Notes: generated by a model from the letters alone, not told the origin. A stretch of 64,000 bases of DNA from Macrococcus sp. DPC7161 (GCF_004117835.1 NZ_SDSC01000001.1:661655-725654), one strand, 5' to 3'. Counted from the stretch's first letter, positions 1-9,624 are shown. Translations and numbers: made by a program.

Positions 1-480
1 TTTGCAGGTACTGTAAAATCTGCAGCTGGATTAGGTGCGATTATGAGTTTAGGTATTGGTAATACTTTACGTATCTCATTGTCTGCAGATCCTGTAGAAG
101 AAGTTAAAGTCGCTCGAGAGTTATTAAAATCATTTGGTTTAGCAAGCAATGCTGCAACACTTATTTCATGTCCAACATGTGGTCGTATTGAAATTGACTT
201 GATTTCTATTGCGAACGAAGTTGAAGAATATATTTCTACAATTAAAGCACCTTTAAAAGTTGCTGTTCTAGGTTGTGCTGTAAATGGTCCTGGTGAAGCA
301 AGAGAAGCTGATATCGGAATTGCAGGTGCCCGTGGTGAAGGTTTACTCTTTATGAAAGGAAAAACTGTTCGTAAAGTACCTGAAGAAACAATGGTAGAAG
401 AATTAAAAATCGAAATCGATAAACTTGCCGAAGAATATTTTAAAAAGCAAGCAGCAGAAAAAGAAGGCACAAATGCATAG
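1..480 (+). CDS. ispG: IspG (GcpE), 3' part
   Basis: C-terminal part of 4-hydroxy-3-methylbut-2-enyl diphosphate synthase, the iron-sulfur enzyme of the next-to-last step of the MEP isoprenoid pathway. The frame is open from base 1, so the gene starts outside the window; 159 residues are visible of about 370 usual for the family. The [4Fe-4S] ligands can be seen as CPTC (fragment residues 57 and 60), GC (residue 92) and the Glu of NGPGE (residue 99), with the spacing of characterised IspG. The last enzyme of the pathway, IspH, is encoded 5 kb away. The 3' end overlaps the next gene by 8 bases. Confidence 0.97.
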   Translation, partial: FAGTVKSAAGLGAIMSLGIGNTLRISLSADPVEEVKVARELLKSFGLASNAATLISCPTCGRIEIDLISIANEVEEYISTIKAPLKVAVLGCAVNGPGEAREADIGIAGARGEGLLFMKGKTVRKVPEETMVEELKIEIDKLAEEYFKKQAAEKEGTNA

Positions 481-1045
481 AAAATTAAGAATAGGCATCG
501 ATATTGATGGCTGTGTAACATGCCCTACTGCACTAGTTCCATTTTTACAAAAATCTTTCGATCAAAACTTAAAATATGAAGATATTACAGAATATGATTT
601 AGGCAAAGTATTAAATCAACCTGATGATATCATTCAACAATGGTTTAAAGATTATCAAGAAGAAATTTATAGAACTTCACCTGTACATAAAGGTGCAGAC
701 AAAGTGTTAAATGATTGGGCAAAATCATTCCATCTTATTTTCATCAGTGCAAGATATGAATTTTTAAATGAAATCACGTTGAATTGGTTTAAGGAACACA
801 ATATACCATTTCACCATATCGAACTCACAGGCAGCCATAATAAATTAGAAGCATGCAAGAAATTAGAAGTAGATTATTTTATTGAAGATAAATTAGACAA
901 TGCATTAGACATACATCACGAATTAAATATACCAGTATTTTTATTTAATACACCTTATAACCAGTCAGAATTACCAGAAGGTGTTATAAGGGTTTTTGAT
1001 TGGCGATCTCTTGATCAAAAATTAAATCAAATGATACAAAAATAA
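473..1045 (+). CDS. HAD-family nucleotidase (YqfW-like)
   Basis: A 190-residue putative 5'(3')-deoxyribonucleotidase of the HAD superfamily, like Bacillus YqfW. Motif I (DIDGCVT, D10 and D12) gives the nucleophile Asp and the acid/base Asp; an ISAR segment near residue 92 and a late FIEDK segment fit motifs II and IV. I chose the ATG at 473, which overlaps the ispG stop and lies after a GAAGG-type site; an ATG at 425 would need a 55-base overlap. The exact substrate is not shown by the sequence. It is likely cotranscribed with ispG and ends at a bidirectional terminator. Confidence 0.85.
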   Translation: MHRKLRIGIDIDGCVTCPTALVPFLQKSFDQNLKYEDITEYDLGKVLNQPDDIIQQWFKDYQEEIYRTSPVHKGADKVLNDWAKSFHLIFISARYEFLNEITLNWFKEHNIPFHHIELTGSHNKLEACKKLEVDYFIEDKLDNALDIHHELNIPVFLFNTPYNQSELPEGVIRVFDWRSLDQKLNQMIQK

Positions 1046-1072
1046 GGAATGGCAAATGCCATTCCTTATTTT
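1041..1072. terminator. Bidirectional terminator between nucleotidase gene and zur
   Basis: A near-perfect dyad (AATAAGGAATGGCA with its complement, 1041-1070) has an A-run on the left and a T-run on the right. It can end transcription from both convergent genes, and it covers both stop codons. Confidence 0.85.
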
Positions 1073-1476
1073 TTACATTTTTCACAAATACCATATAATT
1101 CGATTTTATGACGTTTAATTTCAACATCTGGTAGCTCAGTTTGAAAAATGTCAATTGGGCAATGATGAACTACTTGTGTTTCACCACAAGATTCACAAAT
1201 AAAGTGATGATGGTGATGTGTTGAACATGAAAGTCTAAATTTTTTCTCTCCATCAAATTCAGTGCTTTCGATAATATTCAATTCAGTAAACAAGTGTAAA
1301 TTACGGTACACTGTATCAAAAGAGATACCAGGGTACTTTTTATTCATTTCCTGTTGAATCATTTTTGCATTAATATATTTATTTGAATCTTGTAATAATG
1401 CAATCATATCTCTTCTTTTATCTGTATACTTGTGACCATTTTCCTTTAATGTCGCAATTGCTTCATTAATATTCAT
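1066..1476 (-). CDS. zur: Zur, zinc-responsive Fur-family repressor
   Basis: A 136-residue Fur-family regulator. It has an N-terminal winged helix with the family motif DTVYRNL, a His-rich stretch (HHHHHF) and two CxxC pairs (CESC and CEKC) forming the structural zinc site. It is the last gene after znuC and znuB, which points to the zinc-uptake repressor Zur rather than Fur or PerR. The ATG at 1476 was chosen because AGGGGG sits 7 bases upstream; an earlier in-frame start would lie within that site. The first bases overlap the end of znuB, so translation is probably coupled. Confidence 0.93.
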   Translation of the reverse strand: MNINEAIATLKENGHKYTDKRRDMIALLQDSNKYINAKMIQQEMNKKYPGISFDTVYRNLHLFTELNIIESTEFDGEKKFRLSCSTHHHHHFICESCGETQVVHHCPIDIFQTELPDVEIKRHKIELYGICEKCKK

Positions 1477-2317
1477 TTGTATTCCCCCTATCATGTTTTA
1501 CTCGATTCATTAATATTGAGCAAAACAATATAATAACCAGTAACATAACAATAACCCCACCTGGAGAAATATCCAAGTAAAATGCAATAATTAATCCTAA
1601 TATAACTGAAATCTCACCAATAATAACACTTAATAGCATTAACGTGCCATAACCTTTAGAAAAACGCATTGCACTTGCAACAGGTAATGTGATCAAACTA
1701 CTTACTAATAGTATACCAACTACACGCATCGATGCACTAATTACCAATGCCACAACAAGCATGAACAAAATATGAATAAATTTTGGTACACCAATCACAG
1801 ATGCATACTCTTCATCAAAAGATAACATGAATAATTCTTTATATAATAATCCAATGAAAACAACTACGACTAAGAAAATACCAAAAACAATCATTACATC
1901 TGATAGTGTTACGGCACTAATACTACCAAAAAGAAATCCAAACAAATCTTGATTAAATCCATCAGCAAGAGATATAAAGATAACACTGATACCAATACCA
2001 AAACTCATGATAATAGGAATAGCAAGTTCTTGATAATGCTTATATACTGTTCTTAATCTTTCAATGAGTAATGATCCAATTACAGAAAATAATATACCTG
2101 TCCAAACTGGATTAATCACAAATCCAATCACTTTAGTCATATACATACCAAAAGCTAAACCGCCTAAAGTTACGTGACTCAGTGCATCAGCAATTAAAGA
2201 TAACCTTCTGACAACAATAAATGTGCCAATTAAAGGTGCCAATACACCGATCAACATGCCACTAATAAATGAATACCGAATAAAATCAAATTGAAGTAAC
2301 GCATCTATTAAACTCAT
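1466..2317 (-). CDS. znuB: ZnuB-type zinc ABC transporter permease (MreB)
   Basis: A 283-residue polytopic membrane protein of the ABC-3 family, with about eight to nine hydrophobic segments from residue 16 onward. The family imports zinc or manganese; linkage to zur supports zinc. The start ATG at 2317 lies 8 bases after a GGGAG site and overlaps the znuC stop as ATGA, a coupled arrangement. No gene for the substrate-binding lipoprotein (ZnuA) lies nearby, so the binding protein must be encoded elsewhere. Confidence 0.92.
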   Translation of the reverse strand: MSLIDALLQFDFIRYSFISGMLIGVLAPLIGTFIVVRRLSLIADALSHVTLGGLAFGMYMTKVIGFVINPVWTGILFSVIGSLLIERLRTVYKHYQELAIPIIMSFGIGISVIFISLADGFNQDLFGFLFGSISAVTLSDVMIVFGIFLVVVVFIGLLYKELFMLSFDEEYASVIGVPKFIHILFMLVVALVISASMRVVGILLVSSLITLPVASAMRFSKGYGTLMLLSVIIGEISVILGLIIAFYLDISPGGVIVMLLVIILFCSILMNRVKHDRGNTNEY

Positions 2318-3081
2318 TTGCAACACTCCCTATCATGATCATGATTGACGAACTTAATAGGATGTCCATATATTTTAGAAATCTCAACTTCGTCTAAAGA
2401 CTTGAAATCATGAATTGTACCATGAAAGTGCAAGTGTTCATTTAAGCATGCAACTTTTGTAGCCGTATCTGCAACTACACCGATATCATGTGTAACTAAA
2501 AGTATTGTGATACCTTCTGCTTTTAAATCAGCTAATAATTCATAAAAACTAGCAACATGTTTTGCATCGATACCTACTGTTGGTTCATCAAGTACTAATA
2601 CAGAAGGATCAGATATTAATGCACGTGCTATAAATACACGTTGTTGTTGTCCACCACTTAAATCAGATATATTTTTATCTTTTATATGTTCTATATTTAA
2701 TCTTTCTAATATTTGATCCACTTTTTGTTCGTCTTGCTTGTTAAATCTTTTAAAAATTGGTTTTACTTGCACAAGTCCACTTCGTACGACTTCTTTAACA
2801 GTAGCAGGAAATCCATTTGCTGCACGATTGGCCTTTTGTGAAACATAACCAATCCCTTTTTGATTATTGATTTTTTTAATTGAAGTACCATTTACTAAAA
2901 TATCACCTTTTTGCAATGGTAATAATCCTAAAATTAATTTCAATAAGGTTGATTTTCCTGATCCATTTGGCCCAACAATTGCTAAAAATTCACCTTTTGT
3001 AATGCTAAAATTAATATCATTTAAGGCATGTTTATCAGGATATTGATAGCTAACGTGTTTAATTTCAAATATGGGTTCCAT
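2314..3081 (-). CDS. znuC: ZnuC-type zinc ABC transporter ATPase (MreA)
   Basis: A 255-residue ABC ATPase that would power ZnuB. Walker A is GPNGSGKST (residues 37-45), the signature is LSGGQQQR (141-148), Walker B is VLVLDEP (161-167), and the switch His follows in VTHD. The His- and Cys-rich tail (HDHDRECCK) is typical of metal-uptake ATPases. It begins 22 bases after the nfo stop, so it is probably cotranscribed with nfo and cshB. I saw no convincing Zur-box dyad directly upstream. Confidence 0.93.
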   Translation of the reverse strand: MEPIFEIKHVSYQYPDKHALNDINFSITKGEFLAIVGPNGSGKSTLLKLILGLLPLQKGDILVNGTSIKKINNQKGIGYVSQKANRAANGFPATVKEVVRSGLVQVKPIFKRFNKQDEQKVDQILERLNIEHIKDKNISDLSGGQQQRVFIARALISDPSVLVLDEPTVGIDAKHVASFYELLADLKAEGITILLVTHDIGVVADTATKVACLNEHLHFHGTIHDFKSLDEVEISKIYGHPIKFVNHDHDRECCK

Positions 3082-3103
3082 AGCTCACCTTACCTTTTAA
3101 TAT

Positions 3104-4000
3104 TTATGCTTCAATTATTTTTTGTAGTAACTGTGGATCAAATTGACGATTCTTAATCATTTCAATTTCAAATTTATACGGTGCATTCTTTTTCTTTTTC
3201 TCTTCATCTACAGCGACATAGGGTGTTTCAAGAATTTTAGGAATTTCTTTAAAAACTTCATGATAAATAACGTTTGTTAATACATCAAAACCAATATTGC
3301 CAAATCCAATATTTTCATGTCTATCTTTTTTTGCACCCATAACATTTTTACTATCATTCACATGAACTACTTTAATACGGTCTAGACCAACAATTTGATC
3401 GAATTGTTCTAATACACCATCTAAGTCATTCACAATATCATAACCTGAATCATGAACGTGACATGTATCAAAACAAACAGATAATCTCTCGTTATTTTTA
3501 ACGCCATCTATAATTTTAGCGATTTCTTCAAATGTTTTACCACATTCTGAACCTTTACCTGCCATCGTTTCTAAAGCAATTCGTACATTATTATCATTTG
3601 TTAAAACTTCGTTTAAGCCTTCAATAATTTTTGCGATACCTTTTTCTTCTCCTGCACCAACATGTGCACCTGGATGAAGGACAATATCGCTTGCTCCGAT
3701 TGCTTCAGTACGTTCTATTTCTTTTTGTAAAAATTCTACACCAAGTTCAAACACTTCAGGTTTCGTTGTATTAGCAATATTGATAATATACGGTGCGTGC
3801 ACAACAATATTTGATAACCCATTTTCTTTCATGTGCTTTAATCCAGCTTCTATATTTAAATCTTCAATCGCTTTTCGTCTTGTATTTTGAGGTGCTCCAG
3901 TGTAAATCATAAATGTTGATGCGCCGTAACTTTTAGCTTCTTCACTTGCTGCAAGCAACATCTTTTTACCACTCATTGATACATGTGATCCTATTAACAT
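3104..4000 (-). CDS. nfo: Endonuclease IV (Nfo)
   Basis: A 298-residue AP endonuclease IV that cleaves abasic sites in base-excision repair. It starts with GSHVSMSG and carries the TIM-barrel zinc-cluster segments [27 protein letters not shown] and HVNDSKN characteristic of the family. It starts 6 bases after the cshB stop, indicating one transcript. Confidence 0.96.
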   Translation of the reverse strand: MLIGSHVSMSGKKMLLAASEEAKSYGASTFMIYTGAPQNTRRKAIEDLNIEAGLKHMKENGLSNIVVHAPYIINIANTTKPEVFELGVEFLQKEIERTEAIGASDIVLHPGAHVGAGEEKGIAKIIEGLNEVLTNDNNVRIALETMAGKGSECGKTFEEIAKIIDGVKNNERLSVCFDTCHVHDSGYDIVNDLDGVLEQFDQIVGLDRIKVVHVNDSKNVMGAKKDRHENIGFGNIGFDVLTNVIYHEVFKEIPKILETPYVAVDEEKKKKNAPYKFEIEMIKNRQFDPQLLQKIIEA

Positions 4001-4006
4001 ATGACA

Positions 4007-5335
4007 TTATCCTTTTCTATTTTGTTTATTAACACGTTTTGCGTGTGCTTTTTTCTCATTTCGTTTTACTTGTTCTAATTTATAACGATATTTCTTTTTA
4101 TATCCAGGTTTCACTTTTTTCTTAGACTTTACTTTATGTTTAACAGCTTGTTCTAATTCATCTTCTTTTTTAGTACGTGTTGCACGTTTTGTACGGTCTT
4201 TAATTTCAACAATTTCTTTTTGTTTTACATCTGCATGTATAAACGTAAAGCCTTTTTTCTCAATTTGATTTAATAAATCTTCTTCATCTGGTGTATATAA
4301 AGTGATTGCAGTACCTTTATAATTACCACGGCCTGTTCTGCCAACACGGTGAGTAAAGAAGTCAATATCTTTTGGAATATCATAATTAATCACATGGCTA
4401 ACTCCATCAATATCAATACCACGAGAAGCAAGGTCACTTGCAATCACATATTGAAACTCTAAGTTTTTAATGCGTTTCATTTGTTGCGTACGCTCTCTTG
4501 GTGATAATCCACCATGAATAATACCAGCTTTAATACCATTATCTAATAAATATTCATTAATTTCATCCGCTCGATCACGACTATTTGCAAAAATGATTGC
4601 TAAATATGGATTAATCACATCAATAACTGTTAAAAGTTTTGCTTTTTTATCATTACTCTTTGTTGGAATTAAATAGAATGTAATGTTTTTATTCGTCTTT
4701 TGATTCGGTTCAATTTCAATAAACTCAGGTTGAGTTAAATATTTATTTAAAAATGGATGCAATGCTTTAGGAATTGTTGCAGAAAATACTGCAATTTGTG
4801 CATCTGAAGATAATTTCGATACAACTTGATCTACTGCAGGTAAAAATCCTAAATCAATCATTAAATCGGCTTCATCTACAACAACTGATTTTGCTAAATG
4901 AATATTTAAAGCTTGTTCGTTTGATAAATCTAAAATACGATTCGGTGTTCCAATAATCACTTGAGGATTTGTTTTTGCTTTTTGAATATCCTTTTGCTTA
5001 TCTGTTCCACCAATGAAAAGCCCTGTTTTAATACTTTCAGTGAATGAAACCATTTGTTCTGCTGTTTCATGTAATTGCTTTGCAAGTTCACGCGTTGGTG
5101 CCATAATAATAATTTGAGGTTGTTGAATCGTTGCATCAATATTATGGATTAAAGGTAATAAAAATGCGTGAGATTTACCAGTTCCAGTTTGTGATTGACC
5201 AATTAAATTTAACCCTTTTTTGAGTTTTGGAATCACTCGTCTTTGAATTTCTGTTGGTTGGTTGAAGTTTAAAGCTTTTACTGATTCAACTAAAAAGTCT
5301 TTAATTTCAAAATATTCGAATGGATGTTTCTCCAT
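4007..5335 (-). CDS. cshB: DEAD-box RNA helicase CshB
   Basis: A 442-residue DEAD-box helicase. The Q motif (QPTEIQ, near 26-31), motif I SQTGTGKS (48-55), DEAD (154-157), SAT (185-187) and HRVGRTGRG near residue 330 are all present. The last 80 residues are very basic, as in CshB proteins that act in cold adaptation and ribosome or mRNA metabolism. It is the first gene of the minus-strand cluster cshB-nfo-znuCB-zur and is divergent from ispH. Confidence 0.92.
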   Translation of the reverse strand: MEKHPFEYFEIKDFLVESVKALNFNQPTEIQRRVIPKLKKGLNLIGQSQTGTGKSHAFLLPLIHNIDATIQQPQIIIMAPTRELAKQLHETAEQMVSFTESIKTGLFIGGTDKQKDIQKAKTNPQVIIGTPNRILDLSNEQALNIHLAKSVVVDEADLMIDLGFLPAVDQVVSKLSSDAQIAVFSATIPKALHPFLNKYLTQPEFIEIEPNQKTNKNITFYLIPTKSNDKKAKLLTVIDVINPYLAIIFANSRDRADEINEYLLDNGIKAGIIHGGLSPRERTQQMKRIKNLEFQYVIASDLASRGIDIDGVSHVINYDIPKDIDFFTHRVGRTGRGNYKGTAITLYTPDEEDLLNQIEKKGFTFIHADVKQKEIVEIKDRTKRATRTKKEDELEQAVKHKVKSKKKVKPGYKKKYRYKLEQVKRNEKKAHAKRVNKQNRKG

Positions 5336-5426
5336 AATTGTAGTCTCCTTTTATACGTTCATCTCATGTATTATATAGGAAACTTTACATAATTAAAAGT
5401 AATGATTTCTATTCAAATGTATAAAG

Positions 5427-5435
5427 TGGTATGAT
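5427..5435 (+). promoter_or_regulatory. Extended -10 promoter element of ispH
   Basis: TGGTATGAT matches an extended -10 (TGnTATnAT) 37 bases before the ispH start. A -35 match is weak (TTCTAT, 17 bases upstream), so this is a moderate-confidence call. Confidence 0.4.
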
Positions 5436-5471
5436 TAAAGTATTTCAAAGGATAATTTTGGAGGGATTTAA

Positions 5472-6437
5472 TTGGAAATTATTAAAATTACACCACGTGG
5501 ATATTGTTATGGTGTTGTAGATGCTATGGTGATTGCCAGAAACGCGTCGTTGGATAAAACACTTCCAAGACCGATATATATTTTAGGTATGATCGTACAT
5601 AATAAACATGTTACTGATGCATTTGAAGCAGATGGTATCATTACTTTAGATGGTCCTAATAGACTTGAAATTTTAGAACAAGTGAATGAAGGTACCGTAA
5701 TTTTCACTGCACATGGTGTGAGTCCTGAAGTAAAAAAACGTGCTAAAGAAAAAGGCTTGGTTTGTATCGATGCAACATGCCCTGATGTTGAAAATACACA
5801 TAGTTTAATTAGAAGAAAAAAACTTGAAGGTTATCACGTTGTTTATATAGGTAAGAAAGGACATCCTGAGCCTGAAGGTGCAGTTGGTGTTGCCCCAGAT
5901 ATCGTTCATCTTGTTGAAAATATTAAAGATATCGAAGCATTAGATGAAAACCTTAAAAATGAAAAATTATTAGTAACCAACCAAACAACAATGAGTCAAT
6001 GGGACGTTGCTCATTTAATGGAATCATTAAAAGAAAAGTTTCCACATATTGAAGTACACAAAGAAATCTGCTTAGCTACACAAGTAAGACAAGAAGCTGT
6101 TGCTACGCAAGCAAATCAAGCAGACTTATTAATCGTAGTCGGTGACCCTAAAAGTAATAATTCTAATCGCTTAGCTCAAGTCTCTAAAGAAATTGCACTT
6201 ACAAATGCATATCGAATTTCGGATATTAGTGAACTAAAAATCGAATGGTTAGAAGGCATGAATACAGTAGCTGTTACAGCTGGTGCATCTACTCCAACGC
6301 CTATAGTTAAAGAAGTTATCGACTTCTTAAAAGCATATCAACCCGGAAAAAGTATTGAGACACCAAAGCAGTCTAGTGTACCAATCGAAAAAATTCTACC
6401 TAAAATTAAAAATCCAAAACCCGTTAATATTATTTAA
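5472..6437 (+). CDS. ispH: IspH (LytB), HMBPP reductase
   Basis: A 321-residue 4-hydroxy-3-methylbut-2-enyl diphosphate reductase, which makes IPP and DMAPP in the last MEP step. The three cluster cysteines are visible at residue 12 (GYCYG), 103 (DATCPD) and 200 (EICLAT), along with the TNQTTMS and SSNSNRL-like (KSNNSNRL) substrate motifs. Translation starts at TTG after a GGAGGG site. It is monocistronic, with a strong terminator just after the stop. Confidence 0.95.
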   Translation: MEIIKITPRGYCYGVVDAMVIARNASLDKTLPRPIYILGMIVHNKHVTDAFEADGIITLDGPNRLEILEQVNEGTVIFTAHGVSPEVKKRAKEKGLVCIDATCPDVENTHSLIRRKKLEGYHVVYIGKKGHPEPEGAVGVAPDIVHLVENIKDIEALDENLKNEKLLVTNQTTMSQWDVAHLMESLKEKFPHIEVHKEICLATQVRQEAVATQANQADLLIVVGDPKSNNSNRLAQVSKEIALTNAYRISDISELKIEWLEGMNTVAVTAGASTPTPIVKEVIDFLKAYQPGKSIETPKQSSVPIEKILPKIKNPKPVNII

Positions 6438-6440
6438 CTT

Positions 6441-6470
6441 AAAGTTTCGAGTTGCTCTCGAAACTTTTTT
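6441..6470 (+). terminator. ispH terminator
   Basis: The stem AAAGTTTCGAG (6441-6451) pairs perfectly with 6457-6467 and is followed by a T-run. It lies 4 bases after the ispH stop. Confidence 0.9.
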
Positions 6471-6795
6471 ATTTTGTTACATTTTCTCTATTTCCAATTT
6501 AAATAATAATTGCATATATATAAATTTAATAATTAACAATTTATTTCATTTATAAGTGCGTTTTTACCGTACAACACAAAAGTTTTTATTAAACTAAAGT
6601 CCTTTATTATTCAATTAATTTACAGCTATTTTAGCATACTATTATTATTTCAAAAAAATATTAAATTTTATAAAAAATAAATAATAATAACTAGACACGA
6701 ATATTTAAAGTGTCTAGTTTTTAACTTTTGTTAAAAATAGACAAAAATAATTACCAGAAACCTTAACATATCAAAGGATTAATATTAAATAATTT
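6471..6795. other. AT-rich intergenic region with one orphan hairpin
   Basis: This part of the 455-base gap between ispH and the CAP-domain gene has no convincing coding frame on either strand. It is extremely AT-rich. Its only clear structure is the 9-bp stem at 6690-6718 listed separately. The promoter region of the next gene follows from 6796. Confidence 0.6.
6690..6722 (+). terminator. Orphan terminator-like hairpin
   Basis: ACTAGACAC (6690-6698) pairs perfectly with GTGTCTAGT (6710-6718) across an 11-base loop, followed on the plus strand by TTTT. No gene precedes it after the ispH terminator, so it could end an unannotated short RNA or be a remnant. Confidence 0.45.
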
Positions 6796-6855
6796 AAAAG
6801 GTGACATTGATTTTATTAATGTCATCTTTTATAATGTAATTGGGAATAGATTACA
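6796..6855 (+). promoter_or_regulatory. Promoter with two dyads, CAP-domain gene
   Basis: TTGATT (6807-6812) and TATAAT (6830-6835) with a 17-base spacer form a near-consensus SigA promoter 58 bases before the start codon. A 13-bp dyad with one G/T wobble (6796-6808 with 6818-6830) spans the -35 and spacer. A second dyad, TGTAAT-N9-ATTACA (6835-6855), begins at the -10 end. Both are operator-like; the regulator is unknown. Confidence 0.55.
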
Positions 6856-6892
6856 ATATGATTTTTTATAATAGTTTAAGGAGCGATTAATC

Positions 6893-7738
6893 ATGAAAAC
6901 ATTCAGACATTTAAAAATGGCGATGCTTACTGGTATGACATTATTGCTCACACAACAAATTACATGTGCTGCAACATATAATATTCCAAGTAAGTTTTCA
7001 GACGGTCGATTCAATACTTACAGTCATGCAGCAAATCAATCTTATCGTCCAAAACTTAAGTTGTGGACAGGTGATACTGTAGAAAAGGTTATTATAAGAA
7101 CAAGCAAATCATTCGATCAGTTAAAAAAACAACCTGAGAAATTACAATATGAACGTGCATCAAAAGCACAATATAAAAATCAAGTGATTTTATGCCAAAA
7201 TAAAAGAAATTGTATCTATTCACCGACAAAATTAAATTTCGGTACACAAACTGCATTTAATAATGGTACTTTATTTAACAATAAATCGTTTAACAACTAT
7301 CTATTACAAATGGTTAATAAAGATCGTAAAGCAATAGGCGTTAGACCATTAAAATATTCTTCCGCTTTACAAAAAGGTGCAAATATTAGAGCACAAGAAC
7401 TTGCAAATTATGGACACATTGAGATAAATCATAAACCACACGTCAGACTTAATCATTCAAGATTTTCAACTGCATTTACAAATATTCCAAATGCTGCATA
7501 TAAAGTAGGAGAAAATACAGGTATGAACTTCTATCGTGGTAACCCGTATGAAATTGTGTCAGAAAAATATATGGCTGAAAAATTTTATAAACAATGGAAA
7601 TCTTCACCTGGACATTATAAAAATATGTTACGCCCATATTATAAAACTATGGCGGTAAGTGTAAAAATGTCTCAATACAATCGTATTGAAATTGGGCGCT
7701 ACAGTTATTTCTATGGCGTTCAAGCATTTTCAAAATAA
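6893..7738 (+). CDS. Secreted CAP-domain (SCP/PR1-like) protein
   Basis: A 281-residue exported protein. Residues 1-27 form a Sec signal peptide (basic start, hydrophobic core, likely cleavage after TCAA). Residues about 30-130 are basic, match no family I recognise, and carry Cys101 and Cys107, which could form a disulfide. Residues about 135-281 are a CAP/SCP domain with NHKPH near 179-183, GEN at 206-208 and the W235...SPGH241 segment, which align with the family's conserved cavity residues. The SD is AAGGAG. No cell-wall sorting signal is present, so it is probably released or loosely wall-bound. It stands alone between core genes, is convergent with the Nif3-like gene and looks accessory. 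Function is unknown. Confidence 0.85.
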   Translation: MKTFRHLKMAMLTGMTLLLTQQITCAATYNIPSKFSDGRFNTYSHAANQSYRPKLKLWTGDTVEKVIIRTSKSFDQLKKQPEKLQYERASKAQYKNQVILCQNKRNCIYSPTKLNFGTQTAFNNGTLFNNKSFNNYLLQMVNKDRKAIGVRPLKYSSALQKGANIRAQELANYGHIEINHKPHVRLNHSRFSTAFTNIPNAAYKVGENTGMNFYRGNPYEIVSEKYMAEKFYKQWKSSPGHYKNMLRPYYKTMAVSVKMSQYNRIEIGRYSYFYGVQAFSK

Positions 7739-7766
7739 TTATCCAACATAAAAATTATTATGATAA

Positions 7767-7809
7767 AAAAACACCCACATCGTATTACAATTACGATGTG
7801 GGTGTTTCT
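7767..7809. terminator. Bidirectional terminator, CAP gene and nif3-like gene
   Basis: A perfect 16-bp stem (7769-7784 with 7792-7807) and a 7-base loop are flanked by an A-run on the left and TTT on the right. It serves both convergent genes. Confidence 0.92.
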
Positions 7810-8896
7810 ATATGACTTGAAACGGGTCTGTATTTATTTCTGAAGCGATTACTCTACATTCTAAGTCCATTAATTCTAATATAGATTTCAGCCCATCTTT
7901 CATCACATACTCACTATAATGACTTATATCTAATGTATTTAATTGATGCATTAATAAATCATGTGCTTCATGGTATTTTATATCACCTGTTAAAAATACA
8001 TCAACATTAGTTCCTTTTACAGATTGATAAAAATCAAAACCAGAACCACCGATGATACCTACATTTTGTACTAAGCTTTTAGAATCACCTATTAATTTTA
8101 CAACGTCTAATTGAAGTCGCTCTTTTACAAGTTGCGCAAACTCATAAAGTGTAAGAGGAACTTCTAATTCAGCGAAAATCCCTGTACCAAAATTACTTTC
8201 AACCTCAAAAGGCATGATTTGATATGCAGGAGTTTCGTATGGATGATTATCAATTAATGTTTTAATCACAATTCTTGATAATGATTCCTTTAACACACCT
8301 TCTATTTTCATCTCATCTTCGTAATGTACCTCTCCTATATTACCTACATATGGATTGGCATTATTTTGAGCCTCAAATTCACCAGTGCCTTCAGTAGTAT
8401 AAAAGCAATGTTTATAATTGCCTATTTCGCCAACTCCTGCTGCCGCTAAAGCATCCTTTAAATGAATCGCATTATCTTTAGGTACATACGTTTGAAGATA
8501 ACAATATTTTTCTTTTAATGGTAGTAGTATACGAGGATTTTTAAGTCCGATTTTTTCTGAAATATAGTAACTAACACCTTTTTCATAATGATCCAGATTC
8601 GTATGCATAGCGATTAAATTAATGTTGTGTTTTATCAATAAACGAATTATCTTATTATATCCTTCTTCATTGATGCTTTTAAGCCCTTTAAAGATTAAGG
8701 GATGATGAGCGATAATGACATTACAATCCTTCTCAACTGCTTCATTAACGACTTCTAAAGTACAGTCTAACGTCGTTATTATCCCATTAACTTCTTCTTG
8801 TATATCACCAATTAGCAATCCTACATTATCCCAAGACTCAACTTTATCAAACGGAATCACATCATTGATTTCACTTAATAATGTACCTACGTTCAT
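7808..8896 (-). CDS. Nif3/YqfO-family metal-binding protein
   Basis: A 362-residue DUF34/NIF3 protein. The dimetal site residues are seen in HHPLIFKG near 64-71, MHTNLDHYE near 97-105 and GDIKYHEAHD near 309-318. The middle segment (about 125-230) is the PII-like insert found in the Firmicute YqfO branch and in the S. aureus protein of known structure. The biochemical role is unsettled; a GTP cyclohydrolase-like metal hydrolase role has been suggested. It overlaps the trmK stop by 4 bases, as in Bacillus. Confidence 0.9.
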   Translation of the reverse strand: MNVGTLLSEINDVIPFDKVESWDNVGLLIGDIQEEVNGIITTLDCTLEVVNEAVEKDCNVIIAHHPLIFKGLKSINEEGYNKIIRLLIKHNINLIAMHTNLDHYEKGVSYYISEKIGLKNPRILLPLKEKYCYLQTYVPKDNAIHLKDALAAAGVGEIGNYKHCFYTTEGTGEFEAQNNANPYVGNIGEVHYEDEMKIEGVLKESLSRIVIKTLIDNHPYETPAYQIMPFEVESNFGTGIFAELEVPLTLYEFAQLVKERLQLDVVKLIGDSKSLVQNVGIIGGSGFDFYQSVKGTNVDVFLTGDIKYHEAHDLLMHQLNTLDISHYSEYVMKDGLKSILELMDLECRVIASEINTDPFQVI

Positions 8897-9573
8897 TTTA
8901 ACACTTCCTTTAAGGCTAATATTTGATTGATGAGCGAAGCATACTTTTCTTGATGTTCTTTTTGATTTTTAATGCCTGCTGCTACATTTTGTAGTTGATT
9001 TAATTCTCTTTGCCATTTTTCTTTAAAGACTTCATTTTTTTCTTTTAAAAGATATGGTCCAAACTTCATTTCTAATGGTGTGTAGTTACATATTCTTTCG
9101 GCTTTATTACAAACGAGAATTTCATAAATGTGTTTCTTCTCCTTCATAATCACCTCGTGATCAATTTGATATCCTAAAGTTAATATCGCTTCTCTAACAG
9201 CTTCTGTATGTATATTACTTTGCAAAATTAATGTTGGAAAATGAGTTAATTTATCTTTACCATTTAATAATATTTCTTTAATCAATGGTCCACCCATACC
9301 ACATATCGTAATTACATCCACTTCTCCTGCTTTTATAACATCTAATCCGTTCCCTAAGCGTACATCAACTAAATCTTGCTTTTGATATTTTGCAACGTTT
9401 TGCTTAGCTGCTTCAAATGGTCCTTTCACAACTTCACCAGCAATGGCACGTTCAATTTTACCTTGTTCTAATAAATACAATGGTAAATACGCATGATCAG
9501 ATCCTATATCTGCTAATGTTTTATGATTAACAAAATTACTTACTTCTTTTAAACGTTGATTTAATGGAATCAT
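8893..9573 (-). CDS. trmK: TrmK, tRNA (adenine-22-N1) methyltransferase
   Basis: A 226-residue SAM-dependent enzyme that methylates A22 in the D-arm of tRNA. Motif I is LADIGSDHAYLPLYL (residues 20-34), and the family motif CGMGG is near residue 91. The C-terminal 60 residues are a coiled-coil helix pair. It forms an operon with the Nif3-like gene (4-base overlap). A terminator separates it from cccA upstream, so it may have its own promoter or depend on readthrough. Confidence 0.93.
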   Translation of the reverse strand: MIPLNQRLKEVSNFVNHKTLADIGSDHAYLPLYLLEQGKIERAIAGEVVKGPFEAAKQNVAKYQKQDLVDVRLGNGLDVIKAGEVDVITICGMGGPLIKEILLNGKDKLTHFPTLILQSNIHTEAVREAILTLGYQIDHEVIMKEKKHIYEILVCNKAERICNYTPLEMKFGPYLLKEKNEVFKEKWQRELNQLQNVAAGIKNQKEHQEKYASLINQILALKEVLK

Positions 9574-9587
9574 AACTTCTCCTTATA

Positions 9588-9620
9588 AAAAAAATCTTTT
9601 GCCAGAAGGCAAAAGATTTT
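9588..9620 (-). terminator. cccA terminator
   Basis: AAAATCTTTTGCC (9591-9603) pairs perfectly with 9608-9620 across an AGAA loop. The minus-strand T-run follows. It lies just after the cccA stop codon. Confidence 0.88.
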
Positions 9621-9624
9621 TGAA

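Noticed and set aside
3082..3103. Zur box before znuC
   Set aside because: The gap is only 22 bases and holds the SD; no dyad of the Zur type is there.
6950..6975. Possible lipobox (ITC at residues 23-25) in the CAP-domain protein
   Set aside because: The residues before Cys are Ile-Thr, not the Ala/Ser-Gly/Ala of a lipobox. A normal Sec cleavage after TCAA fits better.
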